A DNA stretch of 64,000 nucleotides from Candidatus Ribeiella danica (GTDB lineage: Bacteria; Chloroflexota; Chloroflexia; Chloroflexales; Roseiflexaceae). The translations under genes were made by a program, and so were the position numbers. This document shows, one piece after another, positions 1-8,526 of this stretch. The DNA lies in the NCBI GenBank assembly GCA_016717335.1, contig JADKFS010000001.1, forward strand, positions 2,418,001 through 2,482,000, given 5' to 3'. The notes beneath the pieces were generated by a model, which saw nothing but the letters and a program-made list of their open reading frames with translations, searched no databases and had not been told where the DNA came from. Within the stretch, counting starts at the first letter, position 1, and each line of letters opens with the position of its first letter.

Positions 1-48
1 ATGGCCGGCGATGCCCAGCTCCTGAGAGCGTTTATCAAGGAGACGTAG
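1..48 (+). CDS. C-terminal end of an upstream gene (partial)
   Basis: An open frame enters at the window edge and stops at the TAG at 46-48, immediately before the GTG start of the LamG gene. Only about 15 residues are visible, ending Phe-Ile-Lys-Glu-Thr. The AAGGAG ribosome site of the next gene lies inside it (37-42), so the two would be translationally coupled. No function can be assigned. Confidence 0.4.
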   Translation: MAGDAQLLRAFIKET

Positions 49-49
49 T

Positions 50-3000
50 GTGGCGCGGACGTTCGGCAACACGACCGCCGACTACCTCAACGTCGGCGAT
101 CAAGCTGCGATCGACATCGCCGGCACCGCACTCACGATCTCCTGCTGGGTCAAAGTCGCCGCACTCAGCGCGCGGCAAGGCCTCGTCGTCAAGCGTGGCA
201 CCGCCTTCCAGTATGAGCTACGTATCGAGGCGACAAGCGGAACCGTCACGTTCACGATCGATGACGGGACAAGCACCTTTAACAGCGCGACGTCGGCGAG
301 TGGTGTCAGCTCGGGGAGCTGGGCACACATCGTCGCTGTCAAGAACGGCACCGGCGCGGGCGCGCTGTATGTCTTTCTGAACGGGACGAAGGGCACCGCG
401 GCGACGTCGAATCTGTCCCTTGTCGCGAGCGATGGGAGCTTGCTCTTCGGCTGCGGTGGCACGGCGGCGAGCCGCTCGAACCCGCTCAACGGCGATCTCG
501 CCGAGGTCGCGATCTGGAGCGCCGCGCTCGACGATGCCGAAGTCGGCGCGCTGGCAGGCCGGATGAGCCCCGCCCTCGTGCGGCCCCAAAGCCTGGCCGG
601 CTATTGGGGCATTCTCGGGCAGAGTCCAGAGATCGACGTCCGCAATGGGAACGGGGCGACGGTCAACGGCACGACGGTCGCGGCACACCCGCGCATTGTC
701 CATGCCGCCGAGACAATCGTCGGTGTGGGCGTGACCAGCTACGCGAAGGCCGTCGCCCACGCCGGCAGTATTGCAGCGAGCGTGTCTTGCCAGATCACGC
801 GGGCGCGCGGGGCCGCGTCGAGCATTGCTCAAACGACGGCCGCCCAGCGCGCCCAGACGGCCGGCCGTCCGACGTCGAGCGCGATCGCGCCCAACGTGTC
901 GGTCGCGCGCGCCGCCGCTCGAAGCCGCGCGACCGCGTCGAGCATCGCCCACACGGCCGGCGTCGCCAAGACGAAGATCCCCGGCCGCTTGATTAGCTCG
1001 TCGATTGCGATCGCTGCAGCTGCTGCGCGCGCGCTGGGGCTGGGGCGGCAAGCGAGTTCGTCGATCGCGCCCAGCACGTCGACTGGTCGCGCGGCTTCGC
1101 GAAGCCGCGCGACGAGCTGGACGCTTGCCGCAGCGGTCTCCGCTGCGCGCACGCTGGGGCTGGGACGGCAGGCGGCGGCGAGCATCGCCCACAGCGCGAC
1201 CGCGAGCCGTAGCAAGTCACGCGGCGGCGCGACGAGCTGGACACTTACCGCAGCGGTCTCCGCTGCGCGCACGCTGGGGCTGGGACGGCAGGCGGCGGCG
1301 AGCATCGCCCACACGGCCGCCCGCGCGCGAAGCATCGCGCAGAACAAAGTGACGACGAGCACGATCGGCCACACGTCGATCGCGACCCGTATCCGCACCT
1401 TCACGCTGCTAACGAGCTGGACTGGCGTCGCGCCGACGTCGAGCATTCAGCGCGTCTATAGCGCCCCCCGGTCGACGAGTTGGGCGCGCGATCTCGCCGC
1501 GGGTGTTGCGCGCGCCGCCGCTCGAAGCCGCCAGGCGAGCTGGGCCACGTCCCACGCCATGACCCTGGCCCGCCAGAAGGCGAGCGCCCGCCAGGTGGCG
1601 AGCACCCAAAGCCCGGCCGCGAACACGACGCGCGCGCTCGCGCAGGTACGCGTGACGAGTGACGTCACGCCTCACGCCGCGAGCGCGACCCGCGCGACCA
1701 CGTCGACCAGGTCGACGAGCTGGGCGGGCACCACGACTGCCGCAACAGCCCGATCGCTCGGGCGTGGTCGCCAGGCAAGCTGGGCCGGCGCCCTGTCCGC
1801 ATCCCTCGCCCGCGTTGCCGACCGAAGCCGCCAGGCGAGCTGGGCGGGGCCGGCTCCCACCTTGGGGGCGGTACACACCCTCGCCCTCGGCCGCGCGCTC
1901 GCGACATCGCTCGCGAATGTCTCGACGCTCGTCCGCTCCCTCGGCCTGACCCGCGCGCGCGTCGAGCATCACGTCGACGACCGCCGTCAGTCGATCGCAG
2001 TCGATCGGCCGCACCCTGACAACCGGACAGCCCCACGCGACGGCGTTCGGCCGCGCGCTCGCCCTCGGCCGCGCGCCAGGATGGGCCAGCGGCATCGTCG
2101 TCGACCTGGCCCGCTCGATCGTTCGCGCGTCGTCCTACGCGCGCGCGGTGACCTGGTCGAGCACGGTGTCCGCCGGCGTCAGCCGCTCCCAGGAGCGTGG
2201 TCGATCGACGAGCTGGAGCGCAGCACCCGCCGCCACGGCGACGCGGCTGCGCAACCCGACGCGCCAGGCGAGCTGGGCGCAAGACCACGGCGCGATCATC
2301 GTGCGGCAGCAGGCGATCCCCCGCGCGACGAGCTGGGCGCAAGACCACGGCGCGATCATCGTCCGCCGCGCGTCGAAAAGCCGCCCAGCGAACTGGGCCG
2401 CCGCGATCGTCGCCGCCCTGGCCCGCCAGAAGGCGAGCGCGCTTCAGGTGAGCTGGGGTGTATCCCACGCGGGAACCATCGCCCGCGCGCAGCAGCTCAG
2501 CCGCACGACGGCGAGCCTACTCGCCCACATCGCAAGCGTGTCGCCGGCGACATCGAGAAGCCACTCGTCGAGCTGGAGCGCGGCCCACGTGTCGAGCGCG
2601 GCCAGGACGAAAGAGCTTCCACGCGCGACGGTCTCGTCGATCGCCCACACCGCGACGACGGCGCGCCTCCGCGGGCTCCAGCGCTCGGGGGTATCCTCGA
2701 TCGCTCACCAGACCCTTACCGCTCGCGCGACGATCGTCGCGCGTCCCCTGTCGAGCACGCTCGCGCACGTCGCCGGCGTCGCCCGGGCGCCGCAGCTCAG
2801 CCGCGCGCGCGCGTCGAGCATCGCCTCGACGACGGCGATCGCGCGCCTGCCCCAGCTCGGCCGCTCGACGTCTGCCGCCTCCCCGATCGCGAGCTCCGCC
2901 GCGCGCACCCACAGCGCCCAGCGCGGCAGCTCCCACGCCGCCCCGTCGTCGCTCGCGATCTCCCGCTCCCTCCAGGCTGGGCGCGGCGCAGGGAGTAACA

Positions 3001-3452
3001 TAGCTGTTGCGACTGCCGCGATCCGCGCCCAGCATCTCACCCGCGCAACCGCCGCCGACGCGCTGTCGCACGTCGCTCAAGTTGTACGGCAGATCGCCCT
3101 CCAGCGGGCCACGAGCTGGGCCAGCAGCCTGTCGACCGCCGTCGCGCGACGGCTTGCCGTCGGACGCGCGACGAGCGCGGTGACGAGCGCGGCGAGCACC
3201 CTCAGCCGCGCGCTGCGCGCCCTCCGCTCGCTTGTCTTCTCCCAGATCAACGGCTCGCGCGTGGCGCACAACCTGCCCGCGCCGACGTCCCTCACGCTGC
3301 CGCCCCGGTCCTTTGACCTTTCGCTGTCGGAGCGCTCACCCAGCCTCACGCTCGGCGACCGATCGCTCGACCTGACCCTGGACGACCGATCGCTCGGCCT
3401 GACCCTCCGCGAGCGCTCGACTGACCTCACGATCGAAGATGGCATCCGCTAA
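50..3452 (+). CDS. LamG-domain phage protein with long 20-residue repeat array, frameshifted
   Basis: GTG start at 50 with AAGGAG seven bases upstream. Residues 1 to about 235 resemble a concanavalin/LamG jelly-roll domain (ISCWVKVAALSARQGLVVK, GSWAHIVAVKNG, YVFLNGTKG, LAEVAIWSAALDDAEV), a fold often used for glycan binding on virions. The rest is about 40 repeats of 20 residues with pattern R-x-x-S-W/I-x(10)-A-R-x(4-5), then five 9-residue repeats. The frame from 50 loses the repeat near 1950. The repeat resumes in another frame and continues to the TAA at 3452, consistent with loss of one CG unit in the CG run at about 1952-1961. Joined, the product would be about 1134 residues. It sits just upstream of terminase. 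A surface fibre or decoration role is inferred. The downstream frame has no good start of its own, so two independent genes are unlikely. Confidence 0.7.
812..3219 (+). repeat. About 40 tandem 60-bp (20-residue) coding repeats
   Basis: The period is 20 codons almost throughout, with occasional 21- and one 24-codon unit. Consensus positions are Arg, a small residue, Ser-Trp or Ser-Ile, then Ala-Arg in the second half and a Gly/Ser-Arg ending. Some neighbouring units are nearly identical at DNA level: the segment near 1141-1200 recurs at 1261-1320, and that near 2278-2312 recurs at 2338-2372. This points to recent unit duplication. I do not recognise the repeat family. Confidence 0.75.
3306..3440 (+). 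repeat. Five 9-residue RSxDLTLxD repeats at the C-terminus
   Basis: After the 20-residue array the protein switches to five consecutive 27-bp units: RSFDLSLSE, RSPSLTLGD, RSLDLTLDD, RSLGLTLRE, RSTDLTIED. Hydrophobic residues alternate as in short beta strands. This is a second, unrelated repeat period in the same protein. Confidence 0.75.
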
Positions 3453-3756
3453 ACGCCGCGTCATAGAAAGCCCGCTGCCGCAGGGCGAACACGAGCGCAT
3501 CGCCTACACCGTGCCGACCACGCTGTGGGGCGGCGGCGGCACGTCGCCGATCGTCACCGTGCTCGACACGACCGACGCGACGCCCGTCGACGTCACGAGC
3601 GCGACGACGCTGGGCAGCGCCACGATCGCCGGCGACATCATCACCACGCCCTATGTCTTCGGCCTGACCGCCGATCGCCGCTACCGCGTCAACGTGCAGT
3701 GGTCGAAGGGCTCCCAGATCCTGGAGACGTTCTTCGAGCTGCTCGCCGAGCTATAA
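3439..3756 (+). CDS. Small phage protein, unknown function
   Basis: 105 residues. The ATG overlaps the end of the repeat protein by 14 bases, a normal phage operon arrangement. It is beta-rich by eye (TSPIVTVLDTTDATPVDV, ADRRYRVNVQWSKGSQILET) and resembles small structural proteins with one immunoglobulin-like fold. It has no signal peptide, membrane segment or catalytic motif. It lies directly before terminase. A virion or assembly accessory role is plausible but unproven. Confidence 0.65.
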   Translation: MASAKRRVIESPLPQGEHERIAYTVPTTLWGGGGTSPIVTVLDTTDATPVDVTSATTLGSATIAGDIITTPYVFGLTADRRYRVNVQWSKGSQILETFFELLAEL

Positions 3757-3758
3757 AC

Positions 3759-4229
3759 ATGCCGCGACCATCGAAGCTGACAACCGACACGGTCGATCGC
3801 CTCGTCTTCGCGATCACCCACGGCTCGACCTACGACCTGGCGGCGAAGTACGCGGGCATCAGCCCATCCACGTTTTTCGAGTGGAAAGCCGAGGCCGAGA
3901 AAGCGGCGGCGAAGCTTGTCGAGCCCGACGTGTCCGCGTCCACGGCGCCCCCGCTCGACGCGCGGGAGGCCGCGCTGCTGGACTTCCTGCTCGCCGTCGA
4001 GCAGGCGGAGGGCATGGCCGCCGTGGGCTGGCTGCAAAAGATTGAGGTGGCCGCAACCGAGGGTGAGTGGCGCGCCGCGGCCTGGATGCTCGAGCGCCGC
4101 CACCCGAAGCAGTATGGCCGGCACGTCGTCGAGCACGACGGCGCCATCGGCATGTCGCTCCCGGCCGCGCTCGCCGCCGCAATAGAAAAGGCCTACGGCG
4201 ACGACAATGGCGACGGCGAGCAGCTATGA
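3759..4229 (+). CDS. terS: Terminase small subunit
   Basis: 156 residues, DNA-recognition subunit of the packaging motor. An N-terminal helix-turn-helix is visible at about residues 20-40 (TYDLAAKYAGISPSTFFEW), followed by helical segments, including a tryptophan-rich stretch (EGEWRAAAWMLERRHPKQYGR) typical of phage small terminases. The same frame is open upstream, but the ATG at 3759 follows the previous stop by two bases and begins right before the HTH. Its end overlaps the start of the large subunit by 23 bases, supporting coupled translation. Together they would cut and feed DNA to the portal. Confidence 0.85.
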   Translation: MPRPSKLTTDTVDRLVFAITHGSTYDLAAKYAGISPSTFFEWKAEAEKAAAKLVEPDVSASTAPPLDAREAALLDFLLAVEQAEGMAAVGWLQKIEVAATEGEWRAAAWMLERRHPKQYGRHVVEHDGAIGMSLPAALAAAIEKAYGDDNGDGEQL

Positions 4230-5625
4230 CCGGCTCATCCGCGCAGCACGGCTGGCTGGCGTCCCCCGCGCGCAGCTCGAAAACCTGCTCCGCGCCGGCT
4301 ACGTGGCCCAGCCGAAACAGCTCAAGTTCCACGCGGCCGCGCGTCGCGCCGACGATCCGGATGGCCCCGACGAGATCGGCTTCGGCGGCGCGCGCGGCCC
4401 GGGCAAGTCGCATGCGGTGCTGGGCCAGCTCGGCGCCGACGACTGCCAACGCTTCCCCGGCCTCAAGGCACTGCTGCTGCGCAAGGTCGGCAAGGCCGGC
4501 CGCGAAGGGTTCAACGACCTCCTGCCGAAGGTCTTCGGCGGGCTGGCGTACAAGTACACGCCCAGCGCGGACCCGCCGACGCTCACCTTTCCGAATGGCT
4601 CGCGGATTCTCGTCGGTCATTTTCAAAACGAGAAGGATATCGACAACTACGTCGGCCTTGAGTACGACGTCATTGCCGTCGAAGAGGCGACCCAGCTCAG
4701 CTGGGCAAAGTACCAGTCGATCCGCGGCTCCTGCAGAACCTCGAAATCGGGCTGGCGGCCTCGCGTCTACAGCTCGACCAACCCCGGAGGCATCGGGCAC
4801 GGCTGGTACAAGGCGCGATTTGTCTCATCCAACGACCCGACACGGCTCTTCATCCACGCGACGGTCGACGACAATCGGCACGTCAACCCGGAGTATCTCC
4901 GGGTGCTCAATAGCTACACCGGCTGGCAGCTCAGGGCCTGGCGCCATGGCGATTGGGACATCGCGGCCGGCCAATTTTTTACCACCTTCCGCCGCGAAGC
5001 CCACGCGATTAAGCCGTTTCTTATCCCGACCGACTGGCGCGTCTGGGCCAGCATGGACTACGGCTGGAACCATCCGCAGGCGATGTACCTGCTCGCCGAG
5101 GACGGCGACGGGAGTATCTACGTCGTCGGCGAGCACAAAGAGCGTAACTGGCTCATCCCGCGACACGTCGACGCGTTCCGCGCGCTGCTGGGCCGGCACG
5201 GCGTCACCCCCGATCGGTTGTGGCAGTTTGTCGCTGGAACAGACGTTTTCGCGTCCAAAGACGACGGAGCGACGATCGCCCAGAAATATACGGCGCAGGG
5301 GTTCAGTCTCGCGCCAGCGAATACCGACCGCATCAACGGAGCGGCCGAGATCCTTGCGAAACTGGGTGACATCGACGCCAAGATTAAACCCAAATTGAAG
5401 ATCTTCGAGACGTGCGGCCACCTCCTCGATTGCCTCCCTGCCCTCCAGCATGACCCCCATCGGCCCGACGATGTCCTCAAGGTCGACGCCGACGAGAACG
5501 GAATCGGGGGCGACGACGAATACGACGCCCTTCGCTATGGCGTCATGGCGCGCTACAACCCCGCTGCCGACATCCTCGACTACTACCGCGACCGCGCCGC
5601 AACGCTCAGGAGCTCCAGCGCATGA
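4207..5625 (+). CDS. terL: Terminase large subunit
   Basis: 472 residues, the packaging ATPase and nuclease. Walker A is GGARGPGKSH at residues 60-69, Walker B is YDVIAVEEA at 153-161, and the SSTNPGG coupling motif is at 189-195. The RNase H-like nuclease begins at WASMDYGW, where Asp284 is the likely first metal ligand. Length fits the family (about 420-550). It overlaps terS at its start and the next small gene by ATGA at 5622-5625. The sequence looks intact. Confidence 0.93.
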   Translation: MATASSYDRLIRAARLAGVPRAQLENLLRAGYVAQPKQLKFHAAARRADDPDGPDEIGFGGARGPGKSHAVLGQLGADDCQRFPGLKALLLRKVGKAGREGFNDLLPKVFGGLAYKYTPSADPPTLTFPNGSRILVGHFQNEKDIDNYVGLEYDVIAVEEATQLSWAKYQSIRGSCRTSKSGWRPRVYSSTNPGGIGHGWYKARFVSSNDPTRLFIHATVDDNRHVNPEYLRVLNSYTGWQLRAWRHGDWDIAAGQFFTTFRREAHAIKPFLIPTDWRVWASMDYGWNHPQAMYLLAEDGDGSIYVVGEHKERNWLIPRHVDAFRALLGRHGVTPDRLWQFVAGTDVFASKDDGATIAQKYTAQGFSLAPANTDRINGAAEILAKLGDIDAKIKPKLKIFETCGHLLDCLPALQHDPHRPDDVLKVDADENGIGGDDEYDALRYGVMARYNPAADILDYYRDRAATLRSSSA

Positions 5626-5849
5626 CGACTCCGTTCACGATCGGCAACATCGAGGAAGCGCTTCGCATATTTAAAGCGCCCCCTCCGCAATTCGCCCAGC
5701 TCTTCGCCCAGCTCGCCGACGCGATGAATATTGCCTTCCCGATTTTCGAGCGCGATCTCCTGGCGGGCTGGCCCGATCCCCCGCGCCGCGCCCGCGCACC
5801 CCGCCGCGCACACGCGCACCGATTGAAGAGACGACGATGCCGGAGCTAA
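5622..5849 (+). CDS. Small gene between terminase and portal
   Basis: 75 residues, starting at the ATGA shared with the terL stop and overlapping the portal start. The first 50 residues look like a normal soluble helical protein (NIEEALRIFKAPPPQFAQLF, AMNIAFPIFERDLLAGW). The last 22 are an Arg/Pro/His string that may be read in the wrong frame after a C run near 5779-5783. No family recognised. The real C-terminus is uncertain. Confidence 0.5.
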   Translation: MTTPFTIGNIEEALRIFKAPPPQFAQLFAQLADAMNIAFPIFERDLLAGWPDPPRRARAPRRAHAHRLKRRRCRS

Positions 5850-7354
5850 CGCGCCCTGCGACAACGCGCGACCTGTCTCGCCTGGCTGGGCGCATGGGTG
5901 CGGCCTATGACATTCTGCGGGGCCGCGGCTTTGGCCCGGGCATGCCCCTGCCTCCGCAGGCGCCCGAGGGCGAACGTCCCGGCGAGCCGGACGCCGGTCC
6001 ACGCCAGTTCGAGTATCCCGTCAGCATCAACACGCGCACGGCGCCGCGATCGGAACTGCCTGGCCTGACGCCGTTCGCGCAACTGCGCAACCTTGCGCGG
6101 CTCTACCCACCAGCCGCGATTTGTGTGCGAACGCGGATCGAAGAGTTCCAGGGGCTCAAGTGGTCGATCGTGGCGAAGAACAAGCGGCATCAGGAGCGGT
6201 ATCAGGAGATCATCGACCAGGTCGAAGCGTTCTGGAAGGCGCCGGACAAGGTCAACGAGTTTTCGAGCTGGCTGGCGATGCTGCTCCGCGACTCGCTGGA
6301 GATCGACGCGCTCACGCTATATCCGCGCAAGGACAAGGTTGGCAGGCTCTACGCGCTGGAGCCGATCGACGGTGCGACCATCAAGCCCCTGCTCGACCTG
6401 CGCGGACACGTCGGCGGCTACCAGCAGATTCTCTATGGGCTGCCCTGGTCGAACGAAGAGCGGCAGACGACGAACCCCGACGAGCAGCTCGCACTGCCCC
6501 AGCTGGGCGTCGGCGAATTGATCTATCGGCCGCGCATGCCGCGTACCGACTCGCCCTATGGCCTGAGCCCCGTCGAAGATATTCTGCTGAATATCAACAT
6601 GGGCCTGCGCAAGATGACCGGCGACCTGGCCCACTTCACCGACGGCAACATCCCGCCGATGCTGATCACCCCGCCCGACGGGAAGCTCGACGCGAAACAG
6701 GTCGCACAGTTCGAAGAGTGGTTTAACGCGGTCTTAGCGGGAAACGACACGACCAGGTCGCGCGCGAAGTTTCTGCCCTGGCCAGCCGACGTGAAGGAGC
6801 TCCGCGCGTTCAGCTATGTCACCGACCTTGATTTGTGGATGTTACAACTCACCTTCGCCGCTTTTGGAGTGCCCCCGCAGGAGGCCGGCTTCACCCAAGA
6901 TGTAAACAGGGCGACGGCCGACGCGCAGGAGAACATCAACGAGCGGCGCGGATTGAAGCCGCTTGCGCATTGGCTCAAGGGTCTCTTCGACCTGATCATC
7001 CAGCGCCCGGTTGCGCAGGGCGGGATGGGATGCCCCTTCCTCGAGTGGCAATGGGACTTCGGCGAGTCGGAAGATCGCACCGCGATCGCAACGATTCATG
7101 CGAGCGATATCGAGCATGGCGTGATCAGCCCCGCCGAAAGCCGCACGCTTCGCTACGGCGATGTCCTCGACGGGCCGCCGCCGCCCATGCCCGCCGCGCC
7201 GCAGAATGCGGCGCAGCAGACGCACGGCGATCTCGTCCACATGGGCAAAGTCGAGAAGCGCGGCGCGCGGGTCCGGAGCGTCGACGAGCTGAGCGACGCC
7301 GAGGCGCTCAGCGTCGCGCGCCAGCTCGCGCGCGAGATCACCGGTGATGGATAG
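5837..7354 (+). CDS. Phage portal protein
   Basis: 505 residues, expected to form the dodecameric ring at the capsid vertex through which DNA enters and leaves. Recognisable portal features are the early wing region (LTPFAQLRNLARLYPPAAICVRTRI), EFQGLKWSIVAKN, the YRPRMPRTDSPYGLSPVEDI segment, and the stem/crown region with GVPPQEAGF and NINERRGLKPLAHWLKGLFD. It follows terminase and precedes a minor head protein, the standard order. Start ATG follows GAAGAG. The C-terminal 60 residues are a Pro/Ala/Gln and charged tail. Confidence 0.9.
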   Translation: MPELTRPATTRDLSRLAGRMGAAYDILRGRGFGPGMPLPPQAPEGERPGEPDAGPRQFEYPVSINTRTAPRSELPGLTPFAQLRNLARLYPPAAICVRTRIEEFQGLKWSIVAKNKRHQERYQEIIDQVEAFWKAPDKVNEFSSWLAMLLRDSLEIDALTLYPRKDKVGRLYALEPIDGATIKPLLDLRGHVGGYQQILYGLPWSNEERQTTNPDEQLALPQLGVGELIYRPRMPRTDSPYGLSPVEDILLNINMGLRKMTGDLAHFTDGNIPPMLITPPDGKLDAKQVAQFEEWFNAVLAGNDTTRSRAKFLPWPADVKELRAFSYVTDLDLWMLQLTFAAFGVPPQEAGFTQDVNRATADAQENINERRGLKPLAHWLKGLFDLIIQRPVAQGGMGCPFLEWQWDFGESEDRTAIATIHASDIEHGVISPAESRTLRYGDVLDGPPPPMPAAPQNAAQQTHGDLVHMGKVEKRGARVRSVDELSDAEALSVARQLAREITGDG

Positions 7355-7883
7355 GCCGCTCGCCCAGCTCTGCCGCGAGCTGAGCGCGGAGATCGATCAC
7401 CTGTGCGACGGGCTTGCCGCTGGGCTGCTCGACCCCTCAGCCTGGCAGGCTGACATGGCCCGCGCGCTGATCGAGCACCACATCGCCGCCTTTCTGATCA
7501 GCCACCCCGATCGCACGCTCACGCCCGACGACTGGAAGACCATCAAATTCGCAGTCGGCGAGCAGATCGATCGGCTCAATCGCTTCGCCGATACGATCGA
7601 GGCGGAGGGCTGGAGCGAGCGCATGCGCGCCCGCGCGCAGCTCTACCCCGGCAGTCTGAAGCAAACCTACAGCGCCGGCAGGTGGGTCGAGTGGGATCTG
7701 CCGTGTCACCCCGGCGACGGCGGGACCGAGTGCAACGTCGGCTGCAAGTGCTCCTGGCGCGTCGACGTGATCGACGTAGAGCAGGGCCTCGCCGATGCGT
7801 ACTGGGTGCGCCATATCGAGGATAGCTGCCAGGGGTGTTTGAGCCGCGAGTCGCTGTACTCCCCCTACCGCATCCAACCCTAG
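7347..7883 (+). CDS. Phage minor head protein, Mu gpF-like
   Basis: 178 residues from ATG 7347; GTG at 7344 is an alternative. The N-terminus is helical (LAQLCRELSAEIDHLCDGLAAG). The C-terminus has the Cys-rich segment (LPCHPGDGGTECNVGCKCSW, then DSCQGCLSRESLYSPYRIQP) typical of the C-terminal part of head morphogenesis/minor head proteins such as Mu gpF, although this protein is shorter than full-length members. The start overlaps the portal stop, so it is co-translated. Likely bound to portal inside the head. Confidence 0.7.
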   Translation: MDRPLAQLCRELSAEIDHLCDGLAAGLLDPSAWQADMARALIEHHIAAFLISHPDRTLTPDDWKTIKFAVGEQIDRLNRFADTIEAEGWSERMRARAQLYPGSLKQTYSAGRWVEWDLPCHPGDGGTECNVGCKCSWRVDVIDVEQGLADAYWVRHIEDSCQGCLSRESLYSPYRIQP

Positions 7884-8101
7884 CGATCGCCGTCCTTTGC
7901 CGCACTCAGCAGCGACAGGGCAAAGAAAAATTGCGCCGCCTCGCGCGCCATCATGTCGGCGATACAGGTGTCCATCCCCCCATCAACCAGCTTCGCGCGG
8001 TAGTCGGCCCAGATCGTCGCCCAGCCCGTAACGAGCGCCCCCACCTGGTCGAGCGCCCCCACCTGGTCGAGCTTCTTCCGTACGTCGTCGTCTAGCTGCA
8101 T
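7880..8101 (-). CDS. Small antisense-oriented gene in the head operon
   Basis: 73 residues on the minus strand, filling exactly the gap between the minor head gene and the next plus-strand gene. It looks protein-like: an acidic-amphipathic N-terminus (MQLDDDVRKKLDQVGA), a Trp/Tyr-rich middle (WATIWADYRAKLVDGGMDT) and a helical C-terminus. An 18-bp tandem duplication gives two consecutive LDQVGA units. Every neighbour for 18 kb is on plus, so this may be an independently transcribed moron-type insertion. No family recognised. Confidence 0.55.
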   Translation of the reverse strand: MQLDDDVRKKLDQVGALDQVGALVTGWATIWADYRAKLVDGGMDTCIADMMAREAAQFFFALSLLSAAKDGDR

Positions 8102-8112
8102 TGTGACCTCGC

Positions 8113-8526
8113 ATGCCGTATTCAGCCGAAATCGTTGGCCTTCCCGCGCTGCTCGGCGACTTCGCGGCGATCCCCGGCGAGCTCGACGCGATCCTCGAGC
8201 TGTCGGCGACCGACGCGATCAACCTGCTGCGGATCAACCTCGCGACCTATCCCGCGCCGCGCAGCTACCCCAGAACCGGTAATCTGGCCAGCGGCTGGCA
8301 CGACGCCGAGCAGCTCTGGGTATCCCACAGCTTTGCATTCGACGCCAGCATCACGAACTATACCGAGTATGGCCCCTATGTGCAAGGCCCAGGCAGCCAG
8401 GCCCCGATCCACCAGGGATACTGGCGGACGACGCAGGACGTGCTCACCGCGCAGGAGCCATACGCGATCGTCATGTTCGCGGCGGCGCTCATCCAGCTGG
8501 TCGACAAGCTAGGCGGTGGAAAATGA
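8113..8526 (+). CDS. HK97 gp10-like neck/tail-completion protein
   Basis: 137 residues. It begins with a small helical region (LPALLGDFAAIPGELDAILE). The conserved part reads RTGNLASGWH, then ITNYTEYGPYVQGPG and HQGYWRTTQDVL, matching HK97-gp10-family proteins that act at the head-tail junction. The usual place is after the capsid, so its position before the protease is slightly unusual. The stop overlaps the next start by ATGA. Confidence 0.65.
   Translation: MPYSAEIVGLPALLGDFAAIPGELDAILELSATDAINLLRINLATYPAPRSYPRTGNLASGWHDAEQLWVSHSFAFDASITNYTEYGPYVQGPGSQAPIHQGYWRTTQDVLTAQEPYAIVMFAAALIQLVDKLGGGK

Noticed and set aside
218..1192. Long minus-strand open frames opposite the LamG repeat gene
   Set aside because: Arg/Ala/Gly-rich shadows of a high-GC gene. 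The plus frame has a domain, repeats and a ribosome site.
7835..8095. 86-codon plus-strand open frame between minor head and gp10-like genes
   Set aside because: Arg/Pro/Leu composition, starts inside the minor head gene without a ribosome site. The minus frame is more protein-like.
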